In this document: positions 55,501 through 64,000 of the stretch, piece after piece
How positions within the stretch are numbered: position 1 is the stretch's first letter
How the letters are laid out: each line of letters begins with the position of its first letter
DNA from: Blattamonas nauphoetae
Taxonomy: Eukaryota > Preaxostyla > Oxymonadida
Assembly: GCA_033064195.1 (NCBI GenBank)
Contig: JARBJD010000180.1
Coordinates: 1 to 64,000, forward strand
Direction: 5' to 3'
Length of the DNA: 64,000 nt
Program-made: the position numbers and the translations under genes
Notes under the pieces: model-generated
Databases searched by the model: none
Told to the model about the DNA's origin: nothing
Seen by the model: only the letters and a program-made list of their open reading frames with translations

Positions 55501-55989
55501 CCGATGGTGCAAATTTGGGTGTCAGTGAATGGCCAAGCGGCGCTTCGCAAATCACCGACGCTTGTCTGCTGCCCAGAACATCCGACAATCATGATGATTC
55601 GCCCACCACGTGGAAATCGCCTCTCGTGCTCCCATCTCGGCTGCAAGCTGTTCCTCTGTGCGGACTGCGGACAATGGCATCCTCCGAATCAATGCAAACA
55701 GAAACTAACTCCACCACCTGGATTTCGATTCTGTCCAAACTGCAAATGCATCTCGTACAAAGAAAGTGGATGTAATCACGTGTGTTGTGATCAGTGTCAG
55801 ATTCATTATTGTTACTATTGTGGTCTCTTCTCTGCAACAGATTCAAGCCGTGTTTACACACATTTGGGAAATGAGCACGGAGGACATGGTCCAAATCCTC
55901 CTGATTACCGAAAATCACGGGGAGAAAGTGTGTCTGATTCTGAGCTCAGAGCATTTTACACCAAGTATCCTCATCTCAGCCCTGATTAA
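49528..55989 (+). CDS. nucleotidyltransferase-like / DEAH helicase / IBR-RING2 fusion protein
   Basis: 2153 residues, no intron, ATG start. (1) Residues about 60-340: a TUTase/poly(A)-polymerase-like domain with YGS (G97-S98), SRLDF at 108-112 where an Asp of the usual D-x-D is Arg109, and a KHWAKGWDINESGQTLSNFAW PAP-associated helix; the third catalytic Asp position reads Ser (FSINFN). (2) Residues about 585-1100: DEAH/RHA-type helicase with Walker A GSGKT (596-600), DEIH (699-702), MSATP, TEAIESS, QRRGRVGR (943-950) and an HA2-like block (IGALDSHTRKLTEIG). (3) C-terminal IBR and RING2: CPEH, CSHLGCKLFLCADCGQWH, then CPNCKCISYKESGCNHVCCDQC with the catalytic Cys at 2082. A full RING1 is not evident. 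DEAH helicases with RBR ends are known in plants; the added N-terminal transferase fold is unusual. A role in RNA surveillance linked to ubiquitin is inferred. Confidence 0.9.
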   Translation: MSQKPHQARRGRFPKSRNSHPRRPLPPDPSMTSIQFCSPPQIHLTEPPISEEIEAFLADKNVQSDPATYEKIESFRLRLEGILKDKCHQGCRLLPYGSTTTGLLTSNSRLDFTISTDNPDDTPQVILSTLIQSLNDDPFSILKFDETARFPLILASCSEPLMILPDLSPDKPTPFSINFNQRTITFNSELLKAYCSCDERISKFIILIKHWAKGWDINESGQTLSNFAWTLIGIGFLQLVQPAILPNLQSDEYIDASNPDLVVDMVVEDNQIRFSKDPEPWVSLQAGLLPNSTDASFGTDPRPINSASVSSLFFGFLDFLNSFKFSMAFSIRHGRLVKMQSINGMQQGKLTKDSFTILDPFRNSYNAAGRQQNLIAVRSSIRQSLDIIKTSSLNVLLHPSEEKKKGLVQFVNRVKHSPPCRRHNPSPVNSTSPPPHPHPLQPPPISDPEQKRAILNDVQAILTDSFLFEDDVKATFINLLAPLDYFCRSTEWMESMTLISSSLNNISTRLPQCLSQNKVEQVKQDLVRIFSAISTFTAFMTGNDTREAKIIEDKLFRIVFSPETDDWNTRVYAVYDKHTEFLTTPHPFLNFKSSTGSGKTRCSPFIFAIKALQDNLQRPIFIMTQPSSAIVADKITDFKNILGDSVILTMEPHEILRLLQQQITKPVIALLSPFKAVKLLVKAEQKKLNLIGRTRFCLDEIHERSVDTDVLIAKLGEKCRTNPFPLQVLMMSATPDERILKCFPSISHVSLSDSQLFPIDDRKKEVERLPDTTKIAADEVVGILADMVSGHRERGHFLVFTSTNSRMNEIDKEIRHRISPKTQPRFRHVRVLENLGEKLEKKSDFDRYLNKMVGTNSKTTFVMIVKYAGFISSTAKGLIKKEMRKYPNLIKIIIGTEAIESSVTIDNLAAVVDCGIHNHTSYDRAKGLTILTEEPISEKSQTQRRGRVGRTRDGVCVQIMIKDKPLINELPPSILTSDIAGDILRLRGIDLDLEKVQNLPNPIPIVNINKFMSELTAIGALDSHTRKLTEIGRELALFSKLSPFLASSILATKSKVMVRSNEERMIVELVCFFIVLVFSSSHLVTNPNNVHLCSNYCEDSDIVTLMLTLLQMRKHKGSMKDNALKFGLSGKEAPRIIFDVMDLMKKRAKNVERASIWEKIEEFCSEREKLMDTIQELIDCIRARNESYISCREASFLTVADCMNSPILIYQGHPSLSFSEDVRSFISVKNRPGQTGLSCPENCYIFEIAHNTTTKLNHGGILHRNTAKPNQCHPITIKCEASLNNPFTLPLLKVYLETSEHFVGMFKPDHITGMDAGTEFCILSQHPDSAVVTAIPKNEGGCAILQKAIDSARQLLPFVGRTILLQHEVLNCAVALTNYGSDEMNSKIIFFNETKLCPYSITQRSIDFLVQHRPLLASKNDEIVIAITGESLSIPLADSDNSQQKQDKFYNPCVSTKATSVFSTNHYFSDHLVVLTELTIPGMNPISWTQQTIQSEYTTKKYLVHTANQIMRGTITVHSSTNLLLFHDPRDKFVVDGDVPQLPPDIQLDQNRIESHPVTSTIEQYAMFLNMNKSFTQAISLRGFTTDTEMRRGPRVPTKEMSDDEKREFEEIKTFLKESTLGSLLHSDTIKGIVSITVKNENNNETIKRKVDELCHTTTNLESLRLVGVTIHHRTDSGLKKDEFVSKISSVTQKFGAIVVFQKEYQESKSRQFHGDIFVQLLSSDFLQTFVAELESALVGENFTLLDFPPEIVPRCVMNRSLVQNCINDWLTHHNLSMIKRRGNKWTGPKEQVDRAYTLLSDPVNHPQIPFIQKTLDDSFDMHNVHKIISRHLRGKNEKSRWALDVQNRLLLIPSSVSEKEYEAVMKSLGASTPSEIEGEQVELLGEYLFCDDTAKRSKWSLNVYQRDGTVQMQPFCLVCLENYFNESTKSFLVGGQKRPHMTAIVSNPAPLSLLSLVKCSDVATSQQPEKWPMIPLAQQMVAFLDEPSLKPMVQIWVSVNGQAALRKSPTLVCCPEHPTIMMIRPPRGNRLSCSHLGCKLFLCADCGQWHPPNQCKQKLTPPPGFRFCPNCKCISYKESGCNHVCCDQCQIHYCYYCGLFSATDSSRVYTHLGNEHGGHGPNPPDYRKSRGESVSDSELRAFYTKYPHLSPD

Positions 55990-56295
55990 ATGCTACTTTT
56001 TTTGATTTCAGTTTTTACTCGTGCAAACACACTCAATTTGTCTCTCATACCTATTCTTCAAATCTGATATATTTTCCAAAATACTTCGCTGAAAATGACA
56101 TCCCAATCGATTTTGCCACATTAATCAATGTCACTTGATTGTGGGGGGATCCAATCGAACTCGAAAAACCGTTCGAATCGTGAGAACATAAAATAGGGTG
56201 TGATACTTCGGACGACATTGCTATTCATCCGTTTGATGAAATCATTGTCAGGAGCAGATGAACTCTGTGTGCCTGTTTAACATTCTTTTCATTAT
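55990..56295. other. intergenic, no gene seen
   Basis: AT-rich sequence between the helicase stop codon and the inner end of the right arm. No feature was recognised. Confidence 0.5.
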
Positions 56296-56296
56296 C

Positions 56297-56362
56297 GCCG
56301 ATTCTCCATCTCTGATCGTCTCGTCACCCTTCTCCATTCATGCCAGACTCCATTCGTCCACA
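56297..56362 (-). pseudogene. 5' fragment of the coiled-coil gene in the right arm
   Basis: On the minus strand this encodes MWTNGVWHEWRRVTRRSE, the start of the gene at 48591, then leaves homology. Only the first about 20 codons are present because the repeat arm ends inside the gene. It should be non-functional. Confidence 0.75.
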
Positions 56363-56460
56363 TTCCCACCACAAAACAGTGATTCTTCCGTATTTTGGGA
56401 TCAATCTTTTTTTTCACGTTTCGATTGACGAAATGAGGACAACTGAACAAATGACGCAGA

Positions 56461-58675
56461 GTGACACAGTATGATGCCGCAGAAGACAGAAATATTGCAC
56501 CCACAAGTACCGAATGTCACGATTATGTGTCCTGGAGCATCCTGAATTCTTTATGTGGTGAAAGCTGCGTCTCGAATGCCGCCGACCATTCTACAGATCT
56601 GGGCCGTATCCACAGCCTGTATCCCAGTTTTATGATTCGTCCCTTTGCATTGTTCTCATCAGTTGTATCTTCGGGTTCTTTTGTTGTCTGTGACTGTTCT
56701 TGTCTGTGTCTTGAGCACTCGAAGATTGTTACTCCTGGTTTCTCGTCATTTGCGTGATATTGTTGATTGATGAGTTCACTCACGCGTGTTTTCTTGCTCT
56801 GTGTTCTTCTTTTTCATCACTTGCACTGATTTTCTCCTCCGATTCTGTCTCTCTCGTTTCCTCACATTTCGGACCGTTTTTTCGATACTCAACCAACATT
56901 TTGATACAAAAAGAGGATTTGACAAAGAAAAGAGAAGTGGGAATCCAAAAAGGAAGGCGAAATGCGATTAGCGGGCGATGTGGTCTTGCAGAGGCGACAT
57001 CAACTTTCGAAATCTCAAGATCCTGATCCTCATGTTCTGATCCCTAACACAAACAAATTTGGTTGTCATAGAGTTATTTCAAGGTGCAGAGTGTGCGAAA
57101 CATGCGAGGGATGAGGCTGAGTGTGCCTGAACAAGAATCGACATGAAAACGTATCCAAATCGTGTCGTTTCAAATCATCGTGTCATTTCATTTTGGAACA
57201 AAGAATGGACAGGTAATTTTGTGATCAACCCCTAACGGCGATTGGAATCCGTTTTGGTTTTCTGTTGGCCAGGCGAAGTCAAGTGTTTGGATCTGAGATC
57301 CAATCTTGTTTCTGCTCAACAATTCCGGCAAACGATTGTACGGAATTCCTTCAAATCACCCAAAGTAATCCAGAGCCCTTTTCTCCTTTCCAATTCATTC
57401 ACATCTCACGTTCTTTCTCCAATCAAACTTTGTCTTTCAAATCTCCTCCCCTTCAGTAACTCTGTTCCCAAAACCAATACCGTTCCCTCCAAATCACCTC
57501 AAGATCGTGAGAATCCCATCTTTTCTTCTGAGTCTGTCCAAATTCTGGAAAAATCGATTCCATTTCGTTCAGGACTTCGAACTGCGTCTTCTATCAAATC
57601 TTTCACCTCTTCCACTGATCCCAGCAATGACATGATTCATCTTAGCAGAGATTGAGATATGGGATCAGACAAGAAGAGGCAATTTGTCACGAAATAGTTC
57701 CATTCGAACTAAAGGGCATTCCTATCGACATCAAACAGATCCAAAAATCATGCAGACATGTCGAATGCAGCGTAAGAGGGATGATCTTTGTAAATACGCC
57801 TTGGAACCACGTCTGTGGCTCCCCATCCCTTCGGCCCTCCAAATCTTTCAATTTTCATCTTCACATATCTGTAAACTTCATGTTCCTTCAAAATCCTCCC
57901 AACGCGTGATCTCAGACCGTTTCCTGACGGTATTCTTGCGCCATCCACAATCTTCCTTCACAACTGGAGAATACCAACACGGCACAAGAAAAAAATGACC
58001 CATGTTTGTGTTTCTTCCTTCTTTCTCCTTCAAATCTTCACAAAGGCCTTCATTTCTGCTTCTATTGAGATGTCAGCAAGTCACACAAATAGCCTGTACG
58101 TCAACCGCGACAACAACCAAGATTTCAGTTGATCGTGAAAAGATTCCCGGATATCCTATGCTCGTTTGATCCCAAAGTCTGCCCGCTCGATCGATGTCTT
58201 GGTCGAACAACGGCCAGTCAAGTGTCATTTCGAATTCCCAAGCAAAGAACAACGATCAGAACGCAAATTCGATTTTTCCTTCTAGAGATCGTTGATCCGT
58301 TCCGTTGCCCGAAAATCTTAGTTTGCTTCCTTCTTTCTGGGGTGGTTCCTTCAACAAGCCTTGTGTCAGCTCTTTCGTCATAGGGAGCAACAATCAATCG
58401 CTTTCTTCGTCTTCGTCGCCATCTCTCTCCAATCTCTCCCCCAAATCTCACGTTCCAGCTTCTGTCTCCCTGTCATCATATTTCTTCGCCGTCGACCAGA
58501 AAGGACAGCTCAATCTCAGAAAAACTACAGCTACTGGTTCCGATCAGACGACAAACACACTACCAACCCATTCTTTATCAGGCCAGATCGCCGAAATGGA
58601 CATGAAGCATTAGTGCATGGGACTGGGGGGCGTGAAAGACTAAATTCGAGAATGCGATTGATCGAACACAACTGA
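56461..58675. other. right-arm region with partly conserved frames
   Basis: Counterpart of the left-arm region 46267-48500. The plus-strand frame 56461-56757 (with NAADHSTDLGRIHSLYPSF) and its left partner keep the same frame despite several amino-acid changes, and so does 56754-57026. The Ser-rich frame at 57242-57655 does not. The stretch just upstream of 58691 is nearly invariant between arms. I see possible small exons but cannot support a gene model. Confidence 0.4.
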
Positions 58676-58690
58676 AGGGTAGGATCGAAA

Positions 58691-61532
58691 ATGGCTGAAC
58701 AGTCAAACCAACACGATCCAACCCAACCGGAGATGCGGACCGCGGTGTCGCCAGACACTGTAAGAGACAGTTCAGACTCTCATACGGTCGGACAGAGACT
58801 TCTCTGGCAACTGATTGCTGCGAACGAAATTGTCAAAACAAGCTGCTCGTCCCAATCGTCGCTGCACCCCGTGTCGGTAGAAGAATCAGTCTGTGCTTCT
58901 GTCTTGATTCCGTGTTAATTTCAGAATTTTGAATGTCAGTGTGATTTCGTGGAGACACTGATTGGACCGTTTGCTGCGAATGTTGTCCGAAGCCTTGACG
59001 CGCACAATCCGTGTGTGCTGATGTGCCAATGCGAGAATGACCCTGATCGTCCGGAAACAGCGGAATTATGTCAAGTAAGCCGAGCACGACAAGAACTATG
59101 GGTATCCTCAATTGTCGATTGTTGACCTGATCCCGCCTTGGCTTTTTTTGTTGTTGCTTGGTTAAGTCCAGGAACATCGTTATTCCCTTCCTGATCAGCT
59201 TCGATCTCTCATTCCCCCTTTTAATTTTTTATCTCTCTTACGCTCTCCCGCCTTCCTCCAGGAGCTGACCCGCACCCTCACCGCTGTTGCCCCCTTCTCG
59301 ACGAATGCAGAAACCGCCCTCCTCCCCTTCGTGTCTGCCTTCTGGCCCATTCACCTTTTCACCAGCAATGCTCCCATCACGCGAAGCCCACCGGCCTCCT
59401 CGCCTCCTCCCGGGCTCCCTGCGGGATTGTTCCGTGCGGATGCTTTGGTTTCCGGGGAAGAATACACTCTCGTTCTGAAGCAGTTGAGTGGTCAGACTCG
59501 CTCGATCCATTCTGCACTTCTCCAAACAGATGTGTGCTCTTCTCTCATCTGTGACATGTTCTCTTATTTTTGGTAATATTTTTGTATTCTGGGTTCAGTT
59601 TGACGCATGCCTGTGCCATCAAGTGATTCTGGTGCTTTCGACGATCATGAGTTCGTTCTCGCTCACACACCCCGTTGAGAAGGCCCATCCAAGACGTTTC
59701 TCTTTTCTTTCCCTTCTCATATTGCCCTGTGATTTCCCCTACTTGCTGTCGTGATTCAGTGATGTCGATATTCCGCGAGGTATTTGGTGAACAACCAGTG
59801 ATCCGTGTGGACGAGCTGGCCACAACACTTGCAGAATGGTACTCGCTTTCGGCGGTGTTCTTGGGGCAGAATGGGTTTGCGGGAAGACCACTTGACGAAC
59901 GAACGATTTCGTCGCTGCTGGAATGGCTGTCCGACGCGGGGCGGCTGATGCAGGTGTTCCTGGCGGATGGGGGGATGCTTTTCATGCGGAATATCTCGTC
60001 GCTGGGTGATTCTCTTTGTGTTGAAATCAGAGCTGCGTTTGAGAATTTGCTTTCTCGTTCTGAACGAAGAAATGATGGAATGTGTGCATTCTTCGCTTTT
60101 TCACGTCTTCCCTCGTTCCTCTTTGCTCTGATCTGTTCTGTTTTCGGTTGCGGATTGTTGTATTTGTAGGACTGTGGCTGTGCTCAGCACTGTGACGAGT
60201 GTGACGTCGTCGCTGACGCTTTTCCGCCAGTGCCTCTCTGCGGACGAGATCAAACAGAAATCGGGGACGATTGATTCGTGTTTGGGGATCTGGTCGGATC
60301 TGCTGATTGCTCTTCAGAAGACGAACTCGACGAAGGGGGTGATGTGGGAGATGCTGCGGAAAGGGCCGAATCCAGAAGAGAACACGATGAACGCAAAGGA
60401 GGCGAACAAGACGAGTCCGGGTGTTGCTCGTGTTGTACAAATAGCACCTCTGCTGGGCGGTGGGGAAGGGTCAAGAAATGGACCGCTCTCAGCACAGTCA
60501 GCACGATCAGGAGGACCGATGCGGGTGAAGTCGACGACGCATCGGATGACAGACGAGGAGTGGATGTGCTGGGGCTGCAACGGGATGCCGTCGCTTGGGA
60601 TCTTGCTGGCGTCGCGTCTGCGAACGACCGCGACTGAGAAGGAGCTGGTTGGGCTGCTGCGAGTGGTTGGAGTGGCGGAATGGGCGTGGATGGACGTTGT
60701 GAAGACAGATTCGCTTTCGCGTGTGTTTCTGCGTGCTGTTCGGATTCTGGAGCGGGATGGGGGCTTCTTCGTCGGAATGGTGTCGGCAGAAGAGGCGCAC
60801 GCGATCAAATCAGAACGACTGCACCGATTGCTTTCGGGGGAGAGCGGATGGATGGGAGGAGTGGGGTTGGGGATGGGACGACCCTTCGCTCGGCCTCTCA
60901 TCGAGCGCGACAGAACACGACCGCAGATGGACAACACGTTCCCGAATGTACCAGCGATGCCGTTGATTCCGGGATGGATGGGCGAGGCGGAGCTGACGTG
61001 GGACGGGGCAGCAGCAGTTGTGGAAGTGTCGCTTCGGATGGCAGCGCGTCTGGTGTGGCTGTGGTGTGTGCTGTCGCGTTCGGATGCTCGGACGGAGGAT
61101 GAGGAAGAAGAGCAGCGCCGATTGGGAGTCTCGGAAGACGAGGAGCGGCGGGAGGAGATGATGCGGATGGTGTCGGAGGTGACTTGGAGACTTTTGAGAG
61201 CGGGAGTGGCGGAAGTTGGATTCGAAGGAGCTCAAAGCTCGGATGCCGACACGACACGCCGATCGGGGGTGCTGGCAGGGCTGGTTGGACTGCTGGTGCG
61301 GGAAGTGATGAAGACGGAAGCGGACAGGACGACAAGGACCATGCACGCAGGCGACGTGCGGCGGATGCTGGAAGTGTGCAGTGCTGTTCTGAAACGCCGC
61401 CCATCGACAGCGACAGCGACTCCGATGTCTGTGCAGTGGGACGTGATGTCGTGCTGTGCGGAGGCACTGTCGACGGGGAGGGAGGTGGTGTTGGGGCCGG
61501 GGGTTGGGTTTCTTTTGAGCCAAGGCCTCTAA
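58691..61532 (+). CDS. six-exon helical protein of unknown function, right-arm copy
   Basis: Exon 1 58691 to about 58888 (ATG, MAEQSNQHDPTQPEM); intron ending TTAATTTCAG at 58924 with its donor at 58871, 58877 or 58889, all in phase; exon 2 58925-59074 with a strong GTAAGC donor; exon 3 59172-59531; exon 4 59599-59695; exon 5 59760-60081; exon 6 60170-61532. The introns of 97, 67, 64 and 88 nt all restore frame, which supports the model; the exon 4 donor (GTTTCT) is the weakest. The product is about 829 residues, mostly helical, with a Pro-rich loop in exon 3, Cys-rich NFECQCDFV at the start of exon 2 and WMCWGCNGMPS in exon 6. No domain is recognised. Its GC content is higher than its flanks. 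Confidence 0.65.
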
Positions 61533-61840
61533 ACCGATGGCACACCGAAAGCACACCGAAAGGATGGATGTGAGGGAGAATGCGACTCTCTGGTTTCTAA
61601 TGGATTCAGTTGACATCTTAAGTTCTTGGCTGCCTTTGTCGTTCATTTCAAACAGTGTTGACCCTCTATTTTTCTTTCGTTGAAAGTGATTTGAGAATAA
61701 TTCTTTGACTGAATGATCGAAATGGGATGATCAACTCGACAACCACCGTAAATAATGCGAGAATTTTCTTACATACAGTAATCAAGCGTCACAGACATCT
61801 CATATATCATCCTTATAGATTTATTCAAGTTCCTCTCCAT

Positions 61841-62396
61841 TTCGGACAATAATAGTTTATAATGAATGATAAGTGGTTGAATGTTCTCAATCTCGAATTG
61901 GAGAACCAATCTTCAATATTCAAGAATTTTGAGTCTTATTTTGAGAATGACATGATAAAAACAAAAAAAATAATGGACTTGCTTTTGACGATCGTCATGA
62001 AAAAAAGCAAAAGAACGCAATCAATTTCGACTCCGAGGCAGGAATGGAGAGAGTGGAGGGCATGTGTGGGAATGAACCTTAAAGAAGTCGGAATGAACAA
62101 GAAATGAGGAGAAAGAGTTGAAGATGAGAATGACAAGGAGGGAGAAGCAACCAACAATTTCTCTTTTTATGAAGCTCATTGTATTTCAGATGATACCTTG
62201 TTTGACAATTTTATCTTAAAGAGGACCAAATCATTATACATACTACGTTCGTGTGAACCCGAAATTCCAGATGAAAATCTCTCAATGTTCGAAATGGGAT
62301 GATCAACTCGAACAAGAAAGTTTCAATCCTTCTCGTATTCCTGAAGATTTTATCATGAATGCACGTGTAAACAATGTCGAAATGGAAGAAAGAATC
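61841..62396. other. AT-rich spacer outside the right arm
   Basis: No supported gene; an 81-codon frame at 61862-62107 is probably chance. A GAAATGGGATGATCAACTCGA word at about 62290 repeats the one inside the arm at about 61718 (and its inverse near 43230). Confidence 0.5.
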
Positions 62397-64000
62397 CTAA
62401 TCCTTTGGAGAAGATGTGAAATTTAGTTTTTTGCTGAATGCCTTTATATCATTTTCGATCTGTGGATTTCCGTCAGATTCTGTGACGATTTCGAGCAGTG
62501 GTGCATCCAATTGAAGTTTCAGCTTCTCCATCATTCCTTTCGCTTGCTGTTTGTCAGCTATACTCTTGAAAAACACCCTCAACGTTGAACATTTGTGATC
62601 TTCGGGGACAACGATGCACTCCAACGGAACAATTGGCAAGAATAGATCTTTTACGTGGCTCATTCTTATTCCGGAGGGAATCTTTCCGAAGAGGATGAAT
62701 GGCGATTTCATGAGGACCAGCATATCTGTCTTGATTTGGACTACTTCTCGCTCCGGTGGGACTTGTGGGTGAATGGGGACGCCAGAGGTGAGGGGAGGTG
62801 ATGATGTGTTCGTGTTGTCTGTTGGATGCTCTTCCTGTGGAATAAACTTGATTGATGAGTCGTCGTCATTTTGTTGCAGTTCGAGGAGTTGTTGTTCGGT
62901 GAGTGGGTGAGACTGAAGGAATGCTTTGCTGTCGGCACTCGAAGCAATTTGGACAGAAAAGCGGCCAAGTTTGGGCTTATTTCGCTCCACAATCGATTGT
63001 GCTTGCAGTGCCTCTTGGTCGGATCTGAAATGGACTCTCCATTTCACAAAATCGGAGTTTGGATCGGGAAAGGGGATGGCATATAGCGGATCGACAGGAT
63101 GGAAAATCTTTCGAACCTGTTTCTTTCTGATTGATTGCGAGACATGAGTGAGCAGAAGTGACGGCATGCTGTTGATAAAGTGAGTGAGAGTTGAGAAGGA
63201 GGCATCGCTACTGGAAAGAGAGGGAGAGGGATCGGTTTGTGGCGACGGTTCACCTTCGCCGGAAGGGGTCTCCAAACCCGCTTGTTGTTGTTCAAAGAGA
63301 CTGTTGATTGATGCAACATAATCGTCGCTGATTGGAAACGTTCTGAGAAGTTCTGCGTCCATCGATTCGGAAGCCAGTGTGATCTGGACGCCGTCTACGA
63401 TCGGTTTGGTTTCTTTGATTAAATCTTTGGCTTGTTGTAATTCCTCTGGCGTGTGGAAGATCATTCGTTCATGAACTAGCCCATCCTTCGACTCTGGAAT
63501 AACAAGGAACATCGTCGCTGATGGAACGAGGGGCAGGAAGAGGTCCAGAAGCGCGTCTCCGCTGCTTTGTTTGACGTTCAGAAGATGAAGAATGTGAGCA
63601 GATGCGAGTGTCTCCAACATTGGAGGTCGACGGGCGTCCTCATATTGAGCAAAGACTGATTGAAGAGTCGATGATTCCATCTGTCTGAGATATTTATGAA
63701 CAAGGTCATGCTCACTGAGTGGATGTGTGTCAAGTGACGCTTTGTTCTTCGCCTTCGATGCAATTGTGACTTCGACACCTCCGAGTTTGGGTCTGGTCTT
63801 CTCAATCAATGCTCGTGCTTCCTTTGCATCGTTTTCCGAGTTGAAATGAGCTCTCCACGTCCGAAAATCGGTGTTTGAGTCCAAAATTTGAATAAGAAAC
63901 AACGGCTCTTTGTTCTGAAATACTGCTTTGACATGTCCCCATCCGATCGACTTGGGTACCCGGACGAGAAGGAGCGATGGTCTGGTGTTAATAAATTGCG
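62397..64000 (-). CDS. second RRM-module protein, partial at right window edge
   Basis: The frame is open to the window edge (at least 534 residues, N terminus outside). It contains four modules of the second RRM-like kind seen in the 3617-residue protein: PSLLLVRVPKSIGWGHV, AHILHLLNVKQSSGD, PSLLLTHVSQSIRKKQ and SPFILFGKIPSGIRMSHV, each followed by a Trp/Arg-x-x-F strand and a G-x-x-(V/I) strand, with SHPLTEQQLL-type linkers. The last module is most similar to that at residues about 1805-1900 of the large protein (APFILFGGVPAGVEMKV...EIVKESDG), and the frame stops shortly after it. Compared with the large protein it lacks everything C-terminal to this point, so it is a truncated or simply shorter paralogue. 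Confidence 0.8.
   Translation of the reverse strand, partial: QFINTRPSLLLVRVPKSIGWGHVKAVFQNKEPLFLIQILDSNTDFRTWRAHFNSENDAKEARALIEKTRPKLGGVEVTIASKAKNKASLDTHPLSEHDLVHKYLRQMESSTLQSVFAQYEDARRPPMLETLASAHILHLLNVKQSSGDALLDLFLPLVPSATMFLVIPESKDGLVHERMIFHTPEELQQAKDLIKETKPIVDGVQITLASESMDAELLRTFPISDDYVASINSLFEQQQAGLETPSGEGEPSPQTDPSPSLSSSDASFSTLTHFINSMPSLLLTHVSQSIRKKQVRKIFHPVDPLYAIPFPDPNSDFVKWRVHFRSDQEALQAQSIVERNKPKLGRFSVQIASSADSKAFLQSHPLTEQQLLELQQNDDDSSIKFIPQEEHPTDNTNTSSPPLTSGVPIHPQVPPEREVVQIKTDMLVLMKSPFILFGKIPSGIRMSHVKDLFLPIVPLECIVVPEDHKCSTLRVFFKSIADKQQAKGMMEKLKLQLDAPLLEIVTESDGNPQIENDIKAFSKKLNFTSSPKD

Larger units (their letters stand above)
56296..61840 (-). repeat. right arm of 5.5 kb inverted repeat
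   Basis: Inverse of 43118-48650 (see left arm). The unique centre between arms is about 7.65 kb. Differences seen by eye include a 6-base gain in exon 6 of the arm gene, a 6-base loss (TACTTC-type) near the outer edge, and denser substitutions at 56,400-57,800. Confidence 0.95.

Noticed and set aside
60898-61554. 218-codon Pro/Ser-rich minus-strand frame
   Set aside because: Antisense shadow of exon 6 of the right-arm gene; no start context or motif.
1-64000. CRISPR arrays, operons, Shine-Dalgarno sites, bacterial origins
   Set aside because: The window is eukaryotic (spliced introns, Polinton, giant multidomain proteins); no regularly spaced direct repeats were seen.

Overview
The window reads as nuclear DNA of a compact, intron-poor protist. 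A lineage near the oxymonads (Preaxostyla) is my best guess. The reasons are a secreted parallel beta-helix protein with a membrane-anchor tail, very large intronless genes, helical-repeat (ARM/HEAT-like) proteins, short GT-AG introns of about 36-97 nt, a Polinton, and standard stop codons. The organism is inferred; only the listed features are seen.

Layout. (1) 1-7990: one end of a Polinton/Maverick with PolB, integrase, a small coiled-coil protein, a two-repeat protein and a decayed packaging-ATPase reading frame. (2) 7990-20250: a transposon graveyard. It holds a 1.58 kb element with 9-bp target duplication and a paralogous empty site (MULE-like), a 1.46 kb Tc1/mariner copy with TA flanks, at least three copies of a 595-bp inverted-repeat element, other diverged repeats and a tRNA-like sequence. 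(3) 20255-31115: host genes: a beta-helix surface protein (-), a helical-repeat protein with an 82-nt intron (+), a Crinkler/RHS-like P-loop protein (-), and a second helical-repeat reading frame that lacks an ATG (+). (4) 31140-41993: an intronless 3617-residue protein with a degenerate nucleotidyltransferase C-lobe followed by about 23 RRM-like modules. (5) 43118-61840: a 5.5 kb inverted repeat, each arm with a copy of a six-exon gene of unknown function. Its 7.6 kb unique centre holds a coiled-coil gene and a 2153-residue protein with a nucleotidyltransferase-like domain, a DEAH helicase and an IBR/RING2 (RBR-type) end. (6) 62397-64000: the end of a second RRM-module gene, inverted relative to the first.

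The most unusual content is the pair of giant neighbours at 31140-41993 and 49528-55989. They share a nucleotidyltransferase C-lobe (one with an N-lobe that has lost metal-binding positions). One adds tandem RRM-like modules, the other an RNA helicase and a ubiquitin-ligase-like end. Together with the inverted paralogue at the right edge this looks like an undescribed RNA-recognition/processing locus. Function is inference: no partner or substrate is visible in the sequence.
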